Source: Akebia trifoliata (Eukaryota; Streptophyta; Magnoliopsida; Ranunculales; Lardizabalaceae). From it: a stretch of 64,000 bases of DNA. Location: NCBI GenBank assembly GCA_017979445.1, contig JADQWC010000527.1:62001-126000 (forward strand), read 5' to 3'. A program made the position numbers and the translations under genes. The notes under the pieces are model-generated. The model was not told the DNA's origin. It saw only the letters and a program-made list of their open reading frames with translations, and did no database searches. This document shows positions 10,342 through 22,780 of this stretch, in pieces (position 1 is the stretch's first letter; every line of letters starts with the position of its first letter).

Positions 10342-11290
10342 AAATTTCATATTCACTTTCTTGAATGGCTTTGAACAATATTTTTGAGTTTTGGGATCGA
10401 AAATGAAATAATTGAGTTTACCTTTTCAATAAGTTTGAAATTTGGTAGATGTGATCGATATTATTTTTGTCTAGGTCTCCAACTAAAGGATTAAATTTCA
10501 TATTCACTTTCTTGAATGACTTTTAACAACATTTTTTAGTTTTGGGATTGAAAATGAAATAATTGAGTTTACTTTTTCAAAAAGTTTGAAATTTGGAAGA
10601 TGTATTTTTTTGTGGACCTTTTAAAGAAAAGATTCATTTGTTATATGTAGTGAGGTTATTATCTTTGATTTGTACTTTGATGGTAGTGAAGATTACAGAG
10701 TGAGGTGCATAGAACGAGATTCGATTGTGATATTTTGATGGTTTTGATTAAGTGTTATATGATGACAGCCCTTAGGGCTAAATATTTCAGATTCTATTTG
10801 TTTAATGTTCTTATAAATCTATTATTGAATTCTAGGATTGGAAATGGAATGATTTTGAGTTTCTAGTTAAATAAATCCCATTGAAGTTAGATGATGCAAC
10901 CGATATTGTTTGTCAAAATATTATTCCAAAGGACTGGGATTAAAATTTGGTGAAATATTTTTGTGCTTGGTGAAGAGTAATTTCATGTGGCCTTTTAGAA
11001 AAAGGATTTCTGTGATAAATGGAATAAGTTATGGTTGTTATCTATGTCTTGATGTGATGATAGTGATATTATGGAGTCAGATCAAATTGTGGTGTCTTGA
11101 TGGTTTAGATTGTATAAATTAAATGAATACTATTGTAGTCCTTGCATTGATGATGGTGAGATCATTTGTGGTGTCTCTGGTAAATAGATTTCTATGGCCT
11201 ATGTTACTTGGAGTGAATATGGTTATAATCTATAAGGCTAAGATTAAATTGTGGTGCTCAAAGGGTTCAGATTGTGTGATATTACTAGTG
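10342..11290 (+). repeat. Degenerate tandem repeat region
   Basis: AAATTTCATATTCACTTTCT and its following 110 bases occur at 10342 and 10493. Longer, more diverged copies of a phrase built on GTGGACCTTTTAAAGAAAAG, TTTGATGGTAGTGA and CAAATTGTGGTGTCTTGATGG recur at about 10597-10752, 10948-11125 and 11140-11290. Copies have drifted and none encodes a credible protein. Confidence 0.55.
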
Positions 11291-11690
11291 AAAGTCCCTA
11301 TATCCTTAACAAATACACAATCTCAACAGTTAAAATGCAAAATCCAACAATCGGGTGTGATTTATCCTCAAGATTCATGTTTTATCTTGACCATTGGATT
11401 TGTTTATTTTAAAGAAAAGGGATTGTGTTTGTGGTTTTGATTTTGGTTTCTTTAATTGTATATGGCATTTTATTTTGTAGTTTTTCCTGTGTTTGTAACT
11501 TAATTCTTTTTTGCTTGTGTTTAGGAGGTGTTGCCGACCCTTTTGTGATGTTGTGTAGGGCTTTGCTATGAAAAGTCGAAGTAACAATTTCGACATTTGT
11601 CATTCCCACAGTACTTCTTGTGCACTAGGTATTTTTTCCACTCAAGTTGTTCATCACTAATATTAAGAACTCAAGTTGATATTCCTCTCT
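11291..11690. other. Intergenic AT-rich DNA
   Basis: No supported feature; small open frames on both strands lack family features. Confidence 0.5.
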
Positions 11691-11711
11691 AATCATATTT
11701 TTTCGTGACTT

Positions 11712-11957
11712 TATGGATTCAGTCGTCGTCGCCGTCTTCGTCTTCTCCTTCTCCTTGCAATCTTCGAATCAAACTCAAGTGAGGGTTTTATCTTTTTAGG
11801 TTTTATATTTTTTCTAAGTTAAAAAAATTGTTCAAAGAGAGATCTATCATTCTATTTTCCACCTTTGAGAGAGAGAGAGAGAACACAAACCCTAACACCA
11901 TGGATGGATCCTGGAGAAATCGTGGGTCTTTGATCTTGTGTGCAGTCATTCTCTATG
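11712..11957 (+). other. Possible 5' end of a gene: two short exon-like segments, second with signal-peptide-like start
   Basis: An ATG at about 11712 opens a Val/Phe/Ser-rich stretch (MDSVVVAVFVFSFSLQSS) that meets a GTGAGG donor at about 11778. After a GA-rich leader-like stretch, ATGGATGGATCC at 11900 opens MDGSWRNRGSLI followed by a hydrophobic run (LILCAVILYG), ending at a GTAAAT donor at about 11957. A charged start plus a hydrophobic core suggests a signal peptide or membrane anchor. No downstream exons are identified, and the next recognisable coding sequence (13150) belongs to another family. Confidence 0.25.
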
Positions 11958-13149
11958 GTAAATCTTGTTGTTTTCTCAAATCTTATAGATCTATCTTGAT
12001 TAGTAATGGTTTTGAGTATCAATTTCCTCATATTCGATCTATTTATATTTCTTCCTTGTTTTTCTTTGATGATAAAAGTTCTTCTTAGGTCAAATGATTG
12101 TGATAATAGGATTTTGATCTTTTGTGAGTAGATTATAATAGGTTTAGACCATTTTTGAACTGTGTTAATATAGAGTTCATAGGAGCTCTCTTTGTGTTAA
12201 ATTAGAACAGAGATCCATTATATAAAAATTTGATTATTTTAAGGTTTCTTTTGAACTCCCTTTCTCTTGTAATTTATATTGTTTTGGAATAATGTAGGTT
12301 GGATGGATTTGTACTATATGAATCCATACAGTTAATATATGATATTCTTAGGTTGAAAGGTTATTTGATAAATGGATTGTACTGTATGGCAACATAGGTT
12401 GGAAATTTAGTTTAGTGGAACAGAGAGTGCATTTGATGAGTTTTGGGAGAGGTTTTGGAGAGATTGTAATAGAAAGATTGATGGATTTGGTGTTCTTGAG
12501 TTTGGGTTGGGGATTGATTTGAGTTCCATTTCATGACTTCAAAGCCAAGCTCTTATTGCAATTAAAAAATTCTGAAGAACCAAACATGTTTGTATGACTT
12601 TTTCTGTTTCAGGTTATATGTTCGGTTCTCCAAATTATAAATCAAATAATCAAAGGTAACACATTTCCGGGAAAATGCTTGTCTTGTAGGCCTGGTAAGT
12701 ACACCGTCTATCACTTAGGCTTGTCTTGTAGGCCTAGTAATACTGGAACTTCATCTTTTCCTACATGTGGCATTGCTTTGTTGGAGTTGGATGGCTACTA
12801 ACAAAAATGGATTCATTTGATCGGTTGATCCAAAACATCCAAACTTTTTTATTTTTAAGAACTCTTTTGAGATTCCAAAAGAACGTGAAGGCCACATAAG
12901 TTCTAAAATTAGATCCATTTTTAGATAAGACCTTCTTGATAGGACCCTACCTCTACCTATTCACCTTGTGCACTGTGCTCGTGGGTTTGGACTTTTGAGG
13001 AGGTCATTCAGATGTATGGTTATCCTCATCCACCTCATCCTCAGTAACTGGACTTTTCTTTTTCTTTTTCTTCAGTGCATTTTGGAATTGGAACATGCTT
13101 ATAAATGTTTTCGTTGTAAATTAATTACAGATTCCTCTTGTGATGAGCT
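11958..13149. other. Intergenic or intronic DNA upstream of the MAP3K-epsilon relic
   Basis: No kinase-domain exon of MAP3K epsilon is found here, although an intact gene would carry one upstream. A short phrase, GCTTGTCTTGTAGGCCT, occurs twice (about 12677 and 12719). Nothing else is supported. Confidence 0.5.
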
Positions 13150-14040
13150 TTGCGGTACCTGATCGTCCCTGTGAAGTTCGTATGCAAGCAGCTTGTTTCT
13201 TGCAACAGCTTTGTCAGTTGAGGTTTATATTTTTTTTTCCCTATGTATTTCCTGGTCTTGTAGCTTGTGTCTCCATAAATTAGCTATGTTGGAAATTATG
13301 GAAGCTTCTTCTTCTGTCCAGCTCCTTAACACTGCAAATGTTCATTGCTTGCTAGGAAATACTTGTTGTGGTTGATTTTCTAGAGGTTGATTATGCAAAA
13401 TACAGGTTTGTACTGCACTCGTACCATATTATGTGCAATTTTATGTTGAAAAATACATGGAAAGTTGATACACTTGATCTCCAAGATGATGATGCTATGA
13501 TTTGCATGTGGCACATACTGGCGATCCGAGCCCTGTCGTTCAAATTTTCTTAGAAGGTTTCCTTTTTTGGGAATAGATGCATTTAGGCTTTATAGACCTT
13601 TTCTTGATTGTCTGTGTATTGGATGATTGGGATTGCCTTCAAAATATGATTGTCTTTGGTGGGAGTTATTGGACCAATGGTAGGTCTCGAGTTATATTCT
13701 ACTAGTAATAGGATATCTACTGATAAGCCTCCAAAACAAATGGAACTTGCATCAAATGGATTCCCTAATACACTAGTTTCTCAGCAAGATCAAGTTCGAC
13801 CTCTTCTTAGCTTGTTAGACAAGGAACCTCCTTCTCATCATTTCGCTGGTCATCTTGACTATGTGCGCCACTTCTCTGGATTGGAGAGGCATGAAAGTAT
13901 ACTGCCTCTGCTACATGCATCTGAAGAAAGGAAAATAAATGGTGAACTAAATTTCTTGATGGCAGAATTTGCAGGTGATCAGTTTTGTGTCTCTCTTCTC
14001 TGGCCACTTTGTAGTGTTGTTACAAAAATGTTAATACAAA

Positions 14041-14041
14041 G

Positions 14042-14085
<44 letters not shown>
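14041..14085. repeat. (TA)n microsatellite
   Basis: Alternating TA tract inside the intron after exon 3 of the MAP3K-epsilon relic. Confidence 0.95.
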
Positions 14086-14086
<1 letters not shown>

Positions 14087-14704
14087 ACTTCAAGTTTGTA
14101 CATTTTAACTTCATCACTTTGCTGATAAGATGATATTGAAGCCATTGTTTAAAAAGCATCCCTTGAGGTGCCTTTGCAATGAATTGAGGTGAGACAAATG
14201 GGTTGTGTCTAGAGGCTCAAATCTCGACTGAAATATGTTACGCTTTTGCCTCAACAGGTTGATATGTAAGCCTCTAGGCACGTTGATGCTTAAGCCTTGA
14301 CTCTATACTATAAAATGGGTAGTTGTTTTCTTTATCTTTTTCTTTTCCCATCTTACCCTCCACAACCATGTTTAAAATGAAAATTTAGATCAAATTATAA
14401 CAAGTAAATTTTTTTTTATAAGTAAATTATAAAGAGTAATAGAAAGTTATATGTATTTTTTTTTCAGTTAAACAGAAATAACTTGTCAGGGATGCCATGT
14501 TATCATTGGGACTTGGGAGAACCCACCTTAGAGAAGAACATGGGATGGCATTTTATAGAAGAGTTCAGTTAAGAGGGTGAGGTGGCATAGTGTGGAGTGA
14601 AGATGAATGTATAGTGTGTCAAATGTGTAGAGAGAAAACTGTGGTTTGAGAGCATCAGTTTTATCATCATCAGCAAAGCCTTAAATCAAAAGTTTGAGCA
14701 CCAT

Positions 14705-14705
<1 letters not shown>

Positions 14706-14763
<58 letters not shown>
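14706..14763. repeat. (TA)n microsatellite
   Basis: Second, longer TA tract in the same intron. Confidence 0.95.
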
Positions 14764-14765
<2 letters not shown>

Positions 14766-15310
14766 GTGAGTTGATAGTATAGGCAAAATCTGGACAATGA
14801 GCCAACTTGGTGAGTTTGCTTGATACGTTGTATAGATTATACATTTATTCTTTTAACTGTTTACTGCTGATGATGTCTACATATAAGATTGTCTATCATC
14901 GAGTTAAATCATGAAATATAAGATTGCTAATTTTCTTGTTTGCTTTTTATTTATATGGTTTGTTCATTTTTAAATTTTATTTATGGTTTTTATGCAATTT
15001 TTTTGTTTATATTTTATTTCCCTTGAAAGATCAAAGCATTGCTTCCCTTCATAATGGAAAACCACCTCAGATACACCTCGTGCAATTAAAACATTGAATG
15101 ACATGATACGTTCTAACCTTAAAATCTTAACCTGTTGTTGGGGGATGAGGATAACTCCCTTCAGATCTAAGTCTAACCATGGTACTATTAATATACTGGT
15201 AACATAATATTCTTGATGAGTATTTTAGAAATGCTCTTCCTTTTTAAGGTGTTTAGAGGAGTGTTTTTTGAAGACTAAGATGGGATAGGGTATGTAATCT
15301 GGAGTAAGCT

Positions 15311-15445
15311 GTGTTGGGCTTGTTCTTTTTTCGTAGGATCTTTTTTGCTGTTTTTCTGTTTTTGGGCTGGATATCTCATCCTCCCTTTTGGACATTCTCT
15401 TTTTCTTCTAATAAATTCTGTTCACCTATCAAGAAAAGAAATGTT
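15311..15445 (+). mobile_element. L1 (LINE) 3' tail fragment
   Basis: GGGCTTGTTCTTTTTTCGTA... followed by TTCTAATAAATTCTGTTCACC and TATCAAGAAAAG resembles the 3' ends of plant L1 elements (T-rich C-terminal coding end, then an AATAAA-TT...ACTTATCA-AAAA type tail). It is 5'-truncated and lies in the intron before exon 15607-15987. The call rests on tail style only. Confidence 0.45.
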
Positions 15446-17202
15446 CTTCTTTTTTTGGATCATTTTTCTTATATGCTATTCCTTGGTTGTTCAAGGTGTT
15501 GTATAAAAGAGAAATTATCCTTTAAAATCAGGTGGGCTTTTTGTTGCCACATCATATATTCATTTGATAGAATGTTGCTAAACCAATCATTCATGCTTTT
15601 GCAAAGGTTTTGGGACGTGGAAGAGAAAATGGAAATCTTGACTCTATGCCTAGAATTTTGCATAAGATAGCAAATAAGAAGATGGGATTACTGATATCTC
15701 TTGAGAGAGCTGCTTCAACATCGGGTGTTGCATCTCAGACAGCTTCGGGTGTGCTATCTGGTTTAGGTGTCCTAAATGCTAGACCAGGAGGTGCGACATC
15801 TTCCGGGTTACTTTCCCATATCAACATTCAACGCTGATGTGGCTAGGGATTATCCTGAAAGGTGGCAGAACTTTTGCTTGAATTTGCCCACGTAGACACA
15901 ACTGTCAAGTCTTTCATGTGTACCCAAAGTTTGCTTAGTCGTCTTTTTCAGATGTTCCATAGGGTTGAACCTCCTATACTTTTGAAGGTTTGTATGGAAA
16001 TTCACTGATATTATAAAGGTTCAGCGTCTCTATATAATTCTGACTCCATATGATGTTGCTGCTTCTGTTTTCTTACAGTTGTTGAAGTGTATCAATCATT
16101 TGTCGACCGACCCAATTGCCTAGAAAATCTTCAGCGAGCAGATGCTATCAAACATTTGATCCCAAACCTCGAACTCCAAGAAGGGGCTCTTTTATCTCAA
16201 ATACATCATGAAGTGAGTCTTCTTGATTTGCGCTTTGTTCCTAGCCCAAAGATGATCAGGGAATAAATATACTACCTGCAACATTTCCAGTTTGTGTTTG
16301 TATGTGTGCTTTTCAAAGCTATTTTTTTAATATATAAAGTTAAAATATTTTGAAAAACCTGACTTATTGGAAATAGGTAAGCTATCCTGAAACATACCAT
16401 TGGCATTTATTGTTCTTTAATTGAATTATGAATGTTGAATTGGAATGAGAGACTATAATATAAAAGAAGTTTGGCTAAGATGCCAAGGTGGAAAAAGGCA
16501 TATGCAATATCATCACTTCATTTTTGAGAGGTTGTTTTGACTTAAGCTGAGAAAAGTTTGTGTCAATGACCCACCCATTTTAGGATGTTGTCTGACTAAA
16601 TAAATTCTATTGTTGAAGGTTCTCAATGCACTCTTCAACCTATGCAAGATGAACAAAGGAGACGAGCAAGCTGCTGAAAACGGGATTATTCCACACTTGA
16701 TGCATTTCATCATGTCAGATTCACCCTTGAAACAATACGCTTTACCTCTACTCTGCGATATGGTCCATGCATCCCGTAATTCAAGGGAGCATCTAAGGGC
16801 CCATGGTGGGCTGGATGTGTACTTGAAGTTACTGGATGATGAGCTGTGGTCAGTGACTACATTAGATTCTATTGCAGTTTGCTTGGCACATGATAATGAA
16901 AGCAGGAAAGTAGAACAAGCGTTACTGAAGAAGGAAGCAGTTCACAAATTGGTGAAGTTAGGCTGTCCAGAACAACATTTTGTTCACATATTGGAGCCAT
17001 TCTTTAAAATTATCATGTAAGTTACCTACCTATCATTTCTCTTTTTTTTTTTTTTCTTTTTCTCTCGTCTCTATCTGTTGAGCATGTCTCATTTTTCATT
17101 TAAAAATATTCAATTGAGTTGACTGTCGGAATGGTTTACCAACAGCATAGTGGAACATGCAATGCAGAAGCAGAGAAAGGGTGTGGGAGTAACCACTTTT
17201 CT

Positions 17203-17530
17203 CTTTTCTGATAAGTAAAATTTATCAATTGCAAATAACAGCAAGAGGAATACAAAGTCAGGTGGTTGAGAAGACCGGCCTATCAAAAAACCAAAAAAAC
17301 AAAAACAAAAACAAAAAAAGAAGTCAAAAGCCAAACCTCAACCCTTGTCGACTAGCATAACACCCTCTCCCCTCTTCGAACACACATTTAAGAAATCCTC
17401 GAAGAAGATTCCACTAAACTCAAGAAAGAGCTTATAAAGATAAGTTTTCCTTCCTCTGAAAAACACATCCGTCCCTCTCCTTCCACAAGCTCCAATATAC
17501 AGCAAATCTTCTGCGTGGGGGCCAACCACT
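17203..17530 (-). mobile_element. L1 (LINE) 3' fragment, minus strand
   Basis: On the minus strand a fragment reading CSKRGEGVMLVDKG and then a T-rich stretch ends CAATTGATAAATTTTACTTA-TCAG-AAAAG, the usual style of plant L1 3' ends. It sits in the intron after exon 16619-17016 in opposite orientation to the relic. No RT domain remains. Confidence 0.45.
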
Positions 17531-18999
17531 CAATCTCCTGTGCTAACTATGACCTGATTTTTTGATTCTATGTACTATCAATTGTCCTCTTTTGGAGTAT
17601 TTGCTTCCCAAAATGAAATATATCAGATGGTAATCATCTGATTGTGTCAACTTTTGACTGGAAATATCCTAATTCCTAGGTGGGATGCATCAAATTTTGC
17701 ACCCAGTGTTTTTATGTTGTAGGTTAGCCATTTTTTATGGCATACCTATGGGAAGGTCTTCTCTGTTTTGTCTTATAATTATTCGTTAATTGAATTAGTG
17801 GATATTATTAATCTTGAAATGCAGAATCTTCCCGAATAAATATGACACTAGCAGTCAATGGTTTGACACCTTTGCTCATTGCAAGACTCGACCATCAAGA
17901 TGCTACAGCTTGCCTTAATCTGCTTAAACTAATAAAGGTGAGTTACCAGATTTTTTCTGTGTTGCAATTTTGTAATGTTGTATGTCACATATGTCTTATA
18001 ATATTATTCGTGGCATATAAGATTCATTCGTTATAGTATAGAATCAATGGCAGAAATGCTACTGAATATGCGTGTCAATGACTTTTCAAACATTATGTGG
18101 ATAAGAATGAGTTGATCTATATTATTAAAAGCGATGGTTCTCCAAAATGTCAAGAGCCCGCAGATGGTTGGAATTGTTGGTAGTAATTGCTGATGGATTT
18201 AGTGTTTCGGTATTTGGTGGAGAAGAGTTATTCTAAATAGGGAGCTGCATCCTGTGTAGAGGCTTCTTGCAACTAAGCCTTTAGATAAGATAAACTGGCA
18301 AATTTCCTTGGTTGGTTTGGGAGCAAAATTTATATTGCTGATAGTGAAAATGTGATTACTGTTTTATACAAATTTCTATTTCACCTTATATTATTGACTC
18401 AGAATCACATCCTGGTCATGAGCCCAAGAAGTTTGTGATCATCAGCAGGATGTTTAATGTTGAAATCCCATCACATGACTGACCAATGGAGGCTTAAAGC
18501 CTCCTACTGAAGTTTGTGTTTGGTTCATATTCATGATCAATGAGGCCACTAATTATGGTGGCTTTGAGCTTCCGTATATATAAATTTTCAAGCATGTGTT
18601 GTCTCACAGATTCTGACCCCATGGATCTTGGAGTGTCATTGATGCAAAGAACCAAATACTCTACTGCTTGCACCAGAAACATTTTTAATAACATGAATTG
18701 CATGCCTAGCTTCAGACCTGAAACAACATTAGTTGGCTTGCGAGCAGTGAGTTACCATATTTCCCCTCATTCCTTGAGCTTTCTCACTTTTTATTACAAT
18801 AATGTCAGGCTGTCTACGAGCACCATACCGGCCAAAGCAACTCATTGTGGAGAATGATCTGCCTCATAAGCTTCAGAATCTGATTGAGGAGCGCAGAGAC
18901 GGGCAGCGTTCTGGAGGCCAAGTCTTGGTGAAATAGATGGCTACTGCACTGCTTAAAGCGCTTCATATCAACACTGTTCTGTAAATTCACCTCTGCTTC

Positions 19000-21330
19000 T
19001 GCCTCCCTGTATATTTGTTTTATTGGAGAAGAATGTAATTAGATTTAACTATTCATTTTTTTTGTTTTGTTTATGCTCTCTCTCAATGTATACGGAACAA
19101 GATTGGGCTAAGCTGTCCAATTTTATCTGGAGTGTTGGGTCGGCTGTTCTCCCACTTTTTCAAATCTTGACTCGGTTGTGTATGATATACAATCTTATTT
19201 CTCTAAATGCAACTTTTCCTCAGATTGCTAATTTCTGACTCTTTGATATTTACCTCGACAAACGCTTTATTCTCACACACCACACATTGAAAATGAGTGC
19301 CGGAAAGAGAGGAATAACTGCATTGGAGGATTCAACCTTTTGCAATTTGTTGGTTCATTTGGAAGGAGTAGGGCTTGCTGTCGGGGTGTGTTGTCTTCTT
19401 GTAAGGATGGTCAAATTGACTGTGTTCAGAAGGTAAATCATCTACTATTTTAGACAGACATCAATTCTTTTTTGTTTTAACTTTAATTGAATCAATAGCT
19501 CGGTACTCTCTTTTGGATTGGTAAAGATTAGTAGGCCTGCCGCATAAGTATCCATATGAAAGAATATTGTAGTGGTGCTTATCTTTTTGATAATTTTTTT
19601 TTTTTTTTTTCTGGTTTTAAGTGAGGTTTAAACTTTGATTTTGGTTAGTTTGGGAATGGAAGTGTCCATTAATGTGGAAATACAGTGAATTTTTTTTAAT
19701 AATTATAAGAACATTATTTGTTTGTAAGATGTGGAAAGCAAACTCAATGGAATAGGGGGCCCGTGACACACCGGACCTAGTCCTAGCCCTGTTTTGTCCT
19801 CAACATGATCATTGTAAAAAAGGGTCCATTTTGACAATATTATTTGTATAAAATGTCGATGCACATTTTAATAGAGACATGACATAATATGTACTTGGAA
19901 CTGGAAAAATGTTGTGGAAGCAGCAATTATCACTAAGATTGTGTTTTTATTTGAAGGTAGTGTGGTTTTGATGTAAGAAAATTAAGCTTCTAAGTCTCAA
20001 ACCCCGATGGCTATTTATAGGTTCTAGAAAAATTAGTGATAAACTGACACCCCAAAATCTGATGCTCTTTGTATGTTCCCTAACGTGGTAGTGCATAGAA
20101 CCATATATTTTTTCCTTGTGTATCTCGAAGAAAAAGATCTATGGTCTATGCACTCTATCCATTTTGTTTTCACCTAAACAGGATCCGACCCGACCCAATT
20201 TATTGATTCGGTTATAAAATTCAATTTATCTAGAAAACCATATCTATCATAAATGATACTAAATAAGAAAATTTGAATTTAATATTTTGGGCTTATGCAT
20301 ATTAAGGATTTGCAAGTTGAATAAGCACATAGTAACCGCTAACCCATCTATATCTATCAAAAAAAATTAAATAAGAACTACTCATTTCTACTAGATTGGA
20401 GAGTTAGCACAATTGTAGGACAAATGAGATCAATTTGAGAAAAAATAACACCACAACCCTCTAGTGTTGATGGCCTAGAATTGATTGAAGAGGCTGTTTG
20501 CACCATTTGGATTCAATTACAATAGATCTTACTTACTGATTTGAGTGAATTGCTTATAGGCACTGTTATTGACAATCGTCATTCTATTTAACTCAGGTTA
20601 TGAATTTTGTATAACTTATTTCCAATATAAATCTTTTACTTGATTGGTTATGCTATTTATCTTTACAATGTCTAGGAAAAATGGTTGCAAAGTTAATTTA
20701 TTAATTAATAGAATGTTCATTATGTATTTTATTTGATATTATTCACAAAATATTTTTCATTTTTATTTTTTGAAGTTGATGGGTTCATTGTTTTTAACAT
20801 GAAATTTCATAAACAAAGTAGCTTGGCCTCACCATTGTAATCTATGCATCAATCTAGTCCCACTAGGGATGAGAATTTTGCCCTACCCCGACCTGCCCCT
20901 ATAGGGTCGATTTTTCCCACTTTTAAACGGTTTCGGGAAGGTATTGTAGTAGAAATGAAAAATCGATTCTATTTTGGGGTGGAGATGGTTTTGATATACC
21001 CCACCCTGATTATATATATATATATTAGATCTACTATTAAGAAGTACCACTAACTTCTTTATAGATTCATCATGTATGAATCTCAAGAATTTGAAGTTAA
21101 AATTTATTCCATTCTCTTGCCTACTCCTTTCACACACCTCTCCCACTCTCCCTTTGTCAATTAATGTGGTATACAAAGTGGAGTTTTAGAGACATTTATA
21201 AATAGAAGTGGTATTCATTCTGAGTTGTGTGAAAAAAATGGATGTAGAATTTAACGGTCATACGGTTCCAAAGGTTTTATGAGTCCCTAGGTTACTTTTT
21301 ATTCTTTTGCTAACTTGTATGAGTTTTTTT
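19000..21330. other. 3' flank of the MAP3K-epsilon relic and intergenic DNA
   Basis: 18985 to about 19430 may be the former 3' UTR. The rest is AT-rich with no supported gene. A short (TA)n tract lies near 21012-21026. The open frame at about 20844-21053 lies in a repeat-like, G/C-rich phrase and is not credible as a gene. Confidence 0.5.
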
Positions 21331-22780
21331 ACATTGATGGACTATAATACTACTAAGTGTTCTGTTTTATTCATTCTAATTAGGACATTCAACTTAGAAA
21401 ATGTTTTACAATCCCATACATAGGCAAAGCATAGTGATGTGAAGTCATGGAGAGTATCAAAAGCTTCATCCTAAAAAACTTGGTAGTTTTCTGGTGTTCC
21501 AAGCGAAAAGTACTGAAGGTATGTATTTGGGTTTTGTATCAAAATATGTGATTTGGTGGAATCAAATGGTTCTTAATACCGTATGCATTTGATTAGGTTA
21601 AAAATTATTTGACCTAGAAGCCAAAGAGGTATTTTTGGGATAGAAACAACGGTCCTATTCCTAATGTTGAAGATGTGGTCATTAATCATTTTGCCTAAAT
21701 GAAAAGGGAAAAAAAACCAAACAATTTAAAGATGACATATTTTATAATATAAAAAAAAAAAAAACAAAGAGCTTTTGGTTAGAGGTTGAACATCAAAGCA
21801 TTTAAAGGATGACATTATTATAATTTGGTTTGTTAAGTCTTGCAACTTTATTGCAGTAGAGAAAAATATTATTATCCTTAGAAAGTAGAATTTAGGGAAA
21901 TTGTGTCTAATTTGTTTCCTATATTTTCTTGAATATTTGAAGAGTAGAATCAGGTTTAGTCCTTACTGCAAATTTGAATTCTCTGTGGAGAACAAAGAAG
22001 CTAAAACAAACCCCTTTTGGAGCTATCAGAGAAGCTCCCCACACCATTAGGAAGGTAACAAGGAAGGACCATGCAAGAAATGTCCGAACTTTTGCCTCAA
22101 TACAACGAGGCCACAAGTTTTCTATTGAAATTAGAACCAAGAAAGCTTCAAAGGGATTCCTTCAACAGATAGAGTACAAAAAATGCCTTTCGATTGATCA
22201 AGCAAATTAAAAATTGGTATGTATCCAATCCTCTTCTTGCTCATTTTTTTGTCATTGATTTTTTTATATATTTATTTATTGTTGGGAAAAATGACTTTTC
22301 ATTTCAAGCATGGAGAAATTGCATAGGTCGTATTGATTATCAACTTAATCTTCATCTTTGCTGCATTGGTAAGTCTTGTCTTAAACAACAAACAATGGGT
22401 CCAATTTACTTATTTTGCCTTACCAACTAAGCTAAGATCTTTCTCATTGAACACTCTTTGCAATATTTTGGTTTTCTCTGCATGCTCTATCATTAGGACT
22501 TACTTTTCATTCTTTTGTTTGACTTGTATGAATTTTTTTACATTGATGGACTATAGTACTACTAAGTTTTCTATTTTATTCATTCTAATTAGGATATTCA
22601 ACTTAGAAAATGCTTTACAATCCCATACATAAGCAAAGCCAAAGGATGTGAAGTCATGGAGATTATCAAAAGTTCCATACTTAAAAAATTTGGTAGTCCT
22701 TAGTGTTCTAAGCCGAAAGTACATAAGGTATGCATTTGGGTTTTGTATCAAAATGTGTAATTTGGTGGAATCGAAAGGTT
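21331..22780 (+). repeat. Direct duplication of about 240 bp, copies 1.2 kb apart
   Basis: Copy 1 (about 21331-21571) and copy 2 (about 22537-22780) share TACATTGATGGACTATA(A/G)TAC, ATTCATTCTAATTAGGA(C/T)AT, CAATCCCATACATA(G/A)GC and TTGGGTTTTGTATCAAAATG in the same order, with scattered substitutions. Neither copy encodes a recognised protein. Between them, 21974-22210 is open for 78 codons with a basic sequence (RKVTRKDHARNVRTFAS) of unknown origin. They could be the two terminal repeats of a very decayed element. Confidence 0.6.

Larger units (their letters stand above)
13150..18984 (+). pseudogene. MAP3KE1: MAP3K epsilon protein kinase pseudogene, C-terminal armadillo-repeat half
   Basis: Exon-by-exon translation matches the C-terminal, HEAT/ARM-like half of plant MAP3K epsilon (Cdc7-like kinases needed for plasma membrane integrity and pollen viability). 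Approximate exons: 13150-13217 (PDRPCEVRMQAACFLQQLCQ); 13322-13405; 13705-13974 (QVRPLLSLLDKEPPSHHFAG); 15607-15987 (ASTSGVASQTASGVLSG); 16079-16212; 16619-17016 (QAAENGIIPHLM...SDSPLKQYALPLLCDM); 17825-17937 (LAVNGLTPLLIARLDHQDA); 18809-18984, ending at the family's usual C-terminus. GT-AG introns are kept, so this is a DNA-level duplicate, not a retrocopy. Damage: TAG at 13353-13355; a small deletion near 15820; one-base losses near 15858, 16112 and 18826; TAG at 18934-18936. The kinase domain and the part between exons 2 and 3 are missing. L1 tails sit in two introns. Confidence 0.9.

Noticed and set aside
17110..17529. Two minus-strand frames of 63-74 codons in a MAP3K-epsilon intron
   Set aside because: Better explained as a 3' fragment of an L1 element than as host genes.
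20844..21176. Overlapping frames on both strands with Pro/Phe-rich sequence
   Set aside because: Simple, repeat-like translation of a noncoding phrase plus a (TA)n tract; no domain and both strands open.
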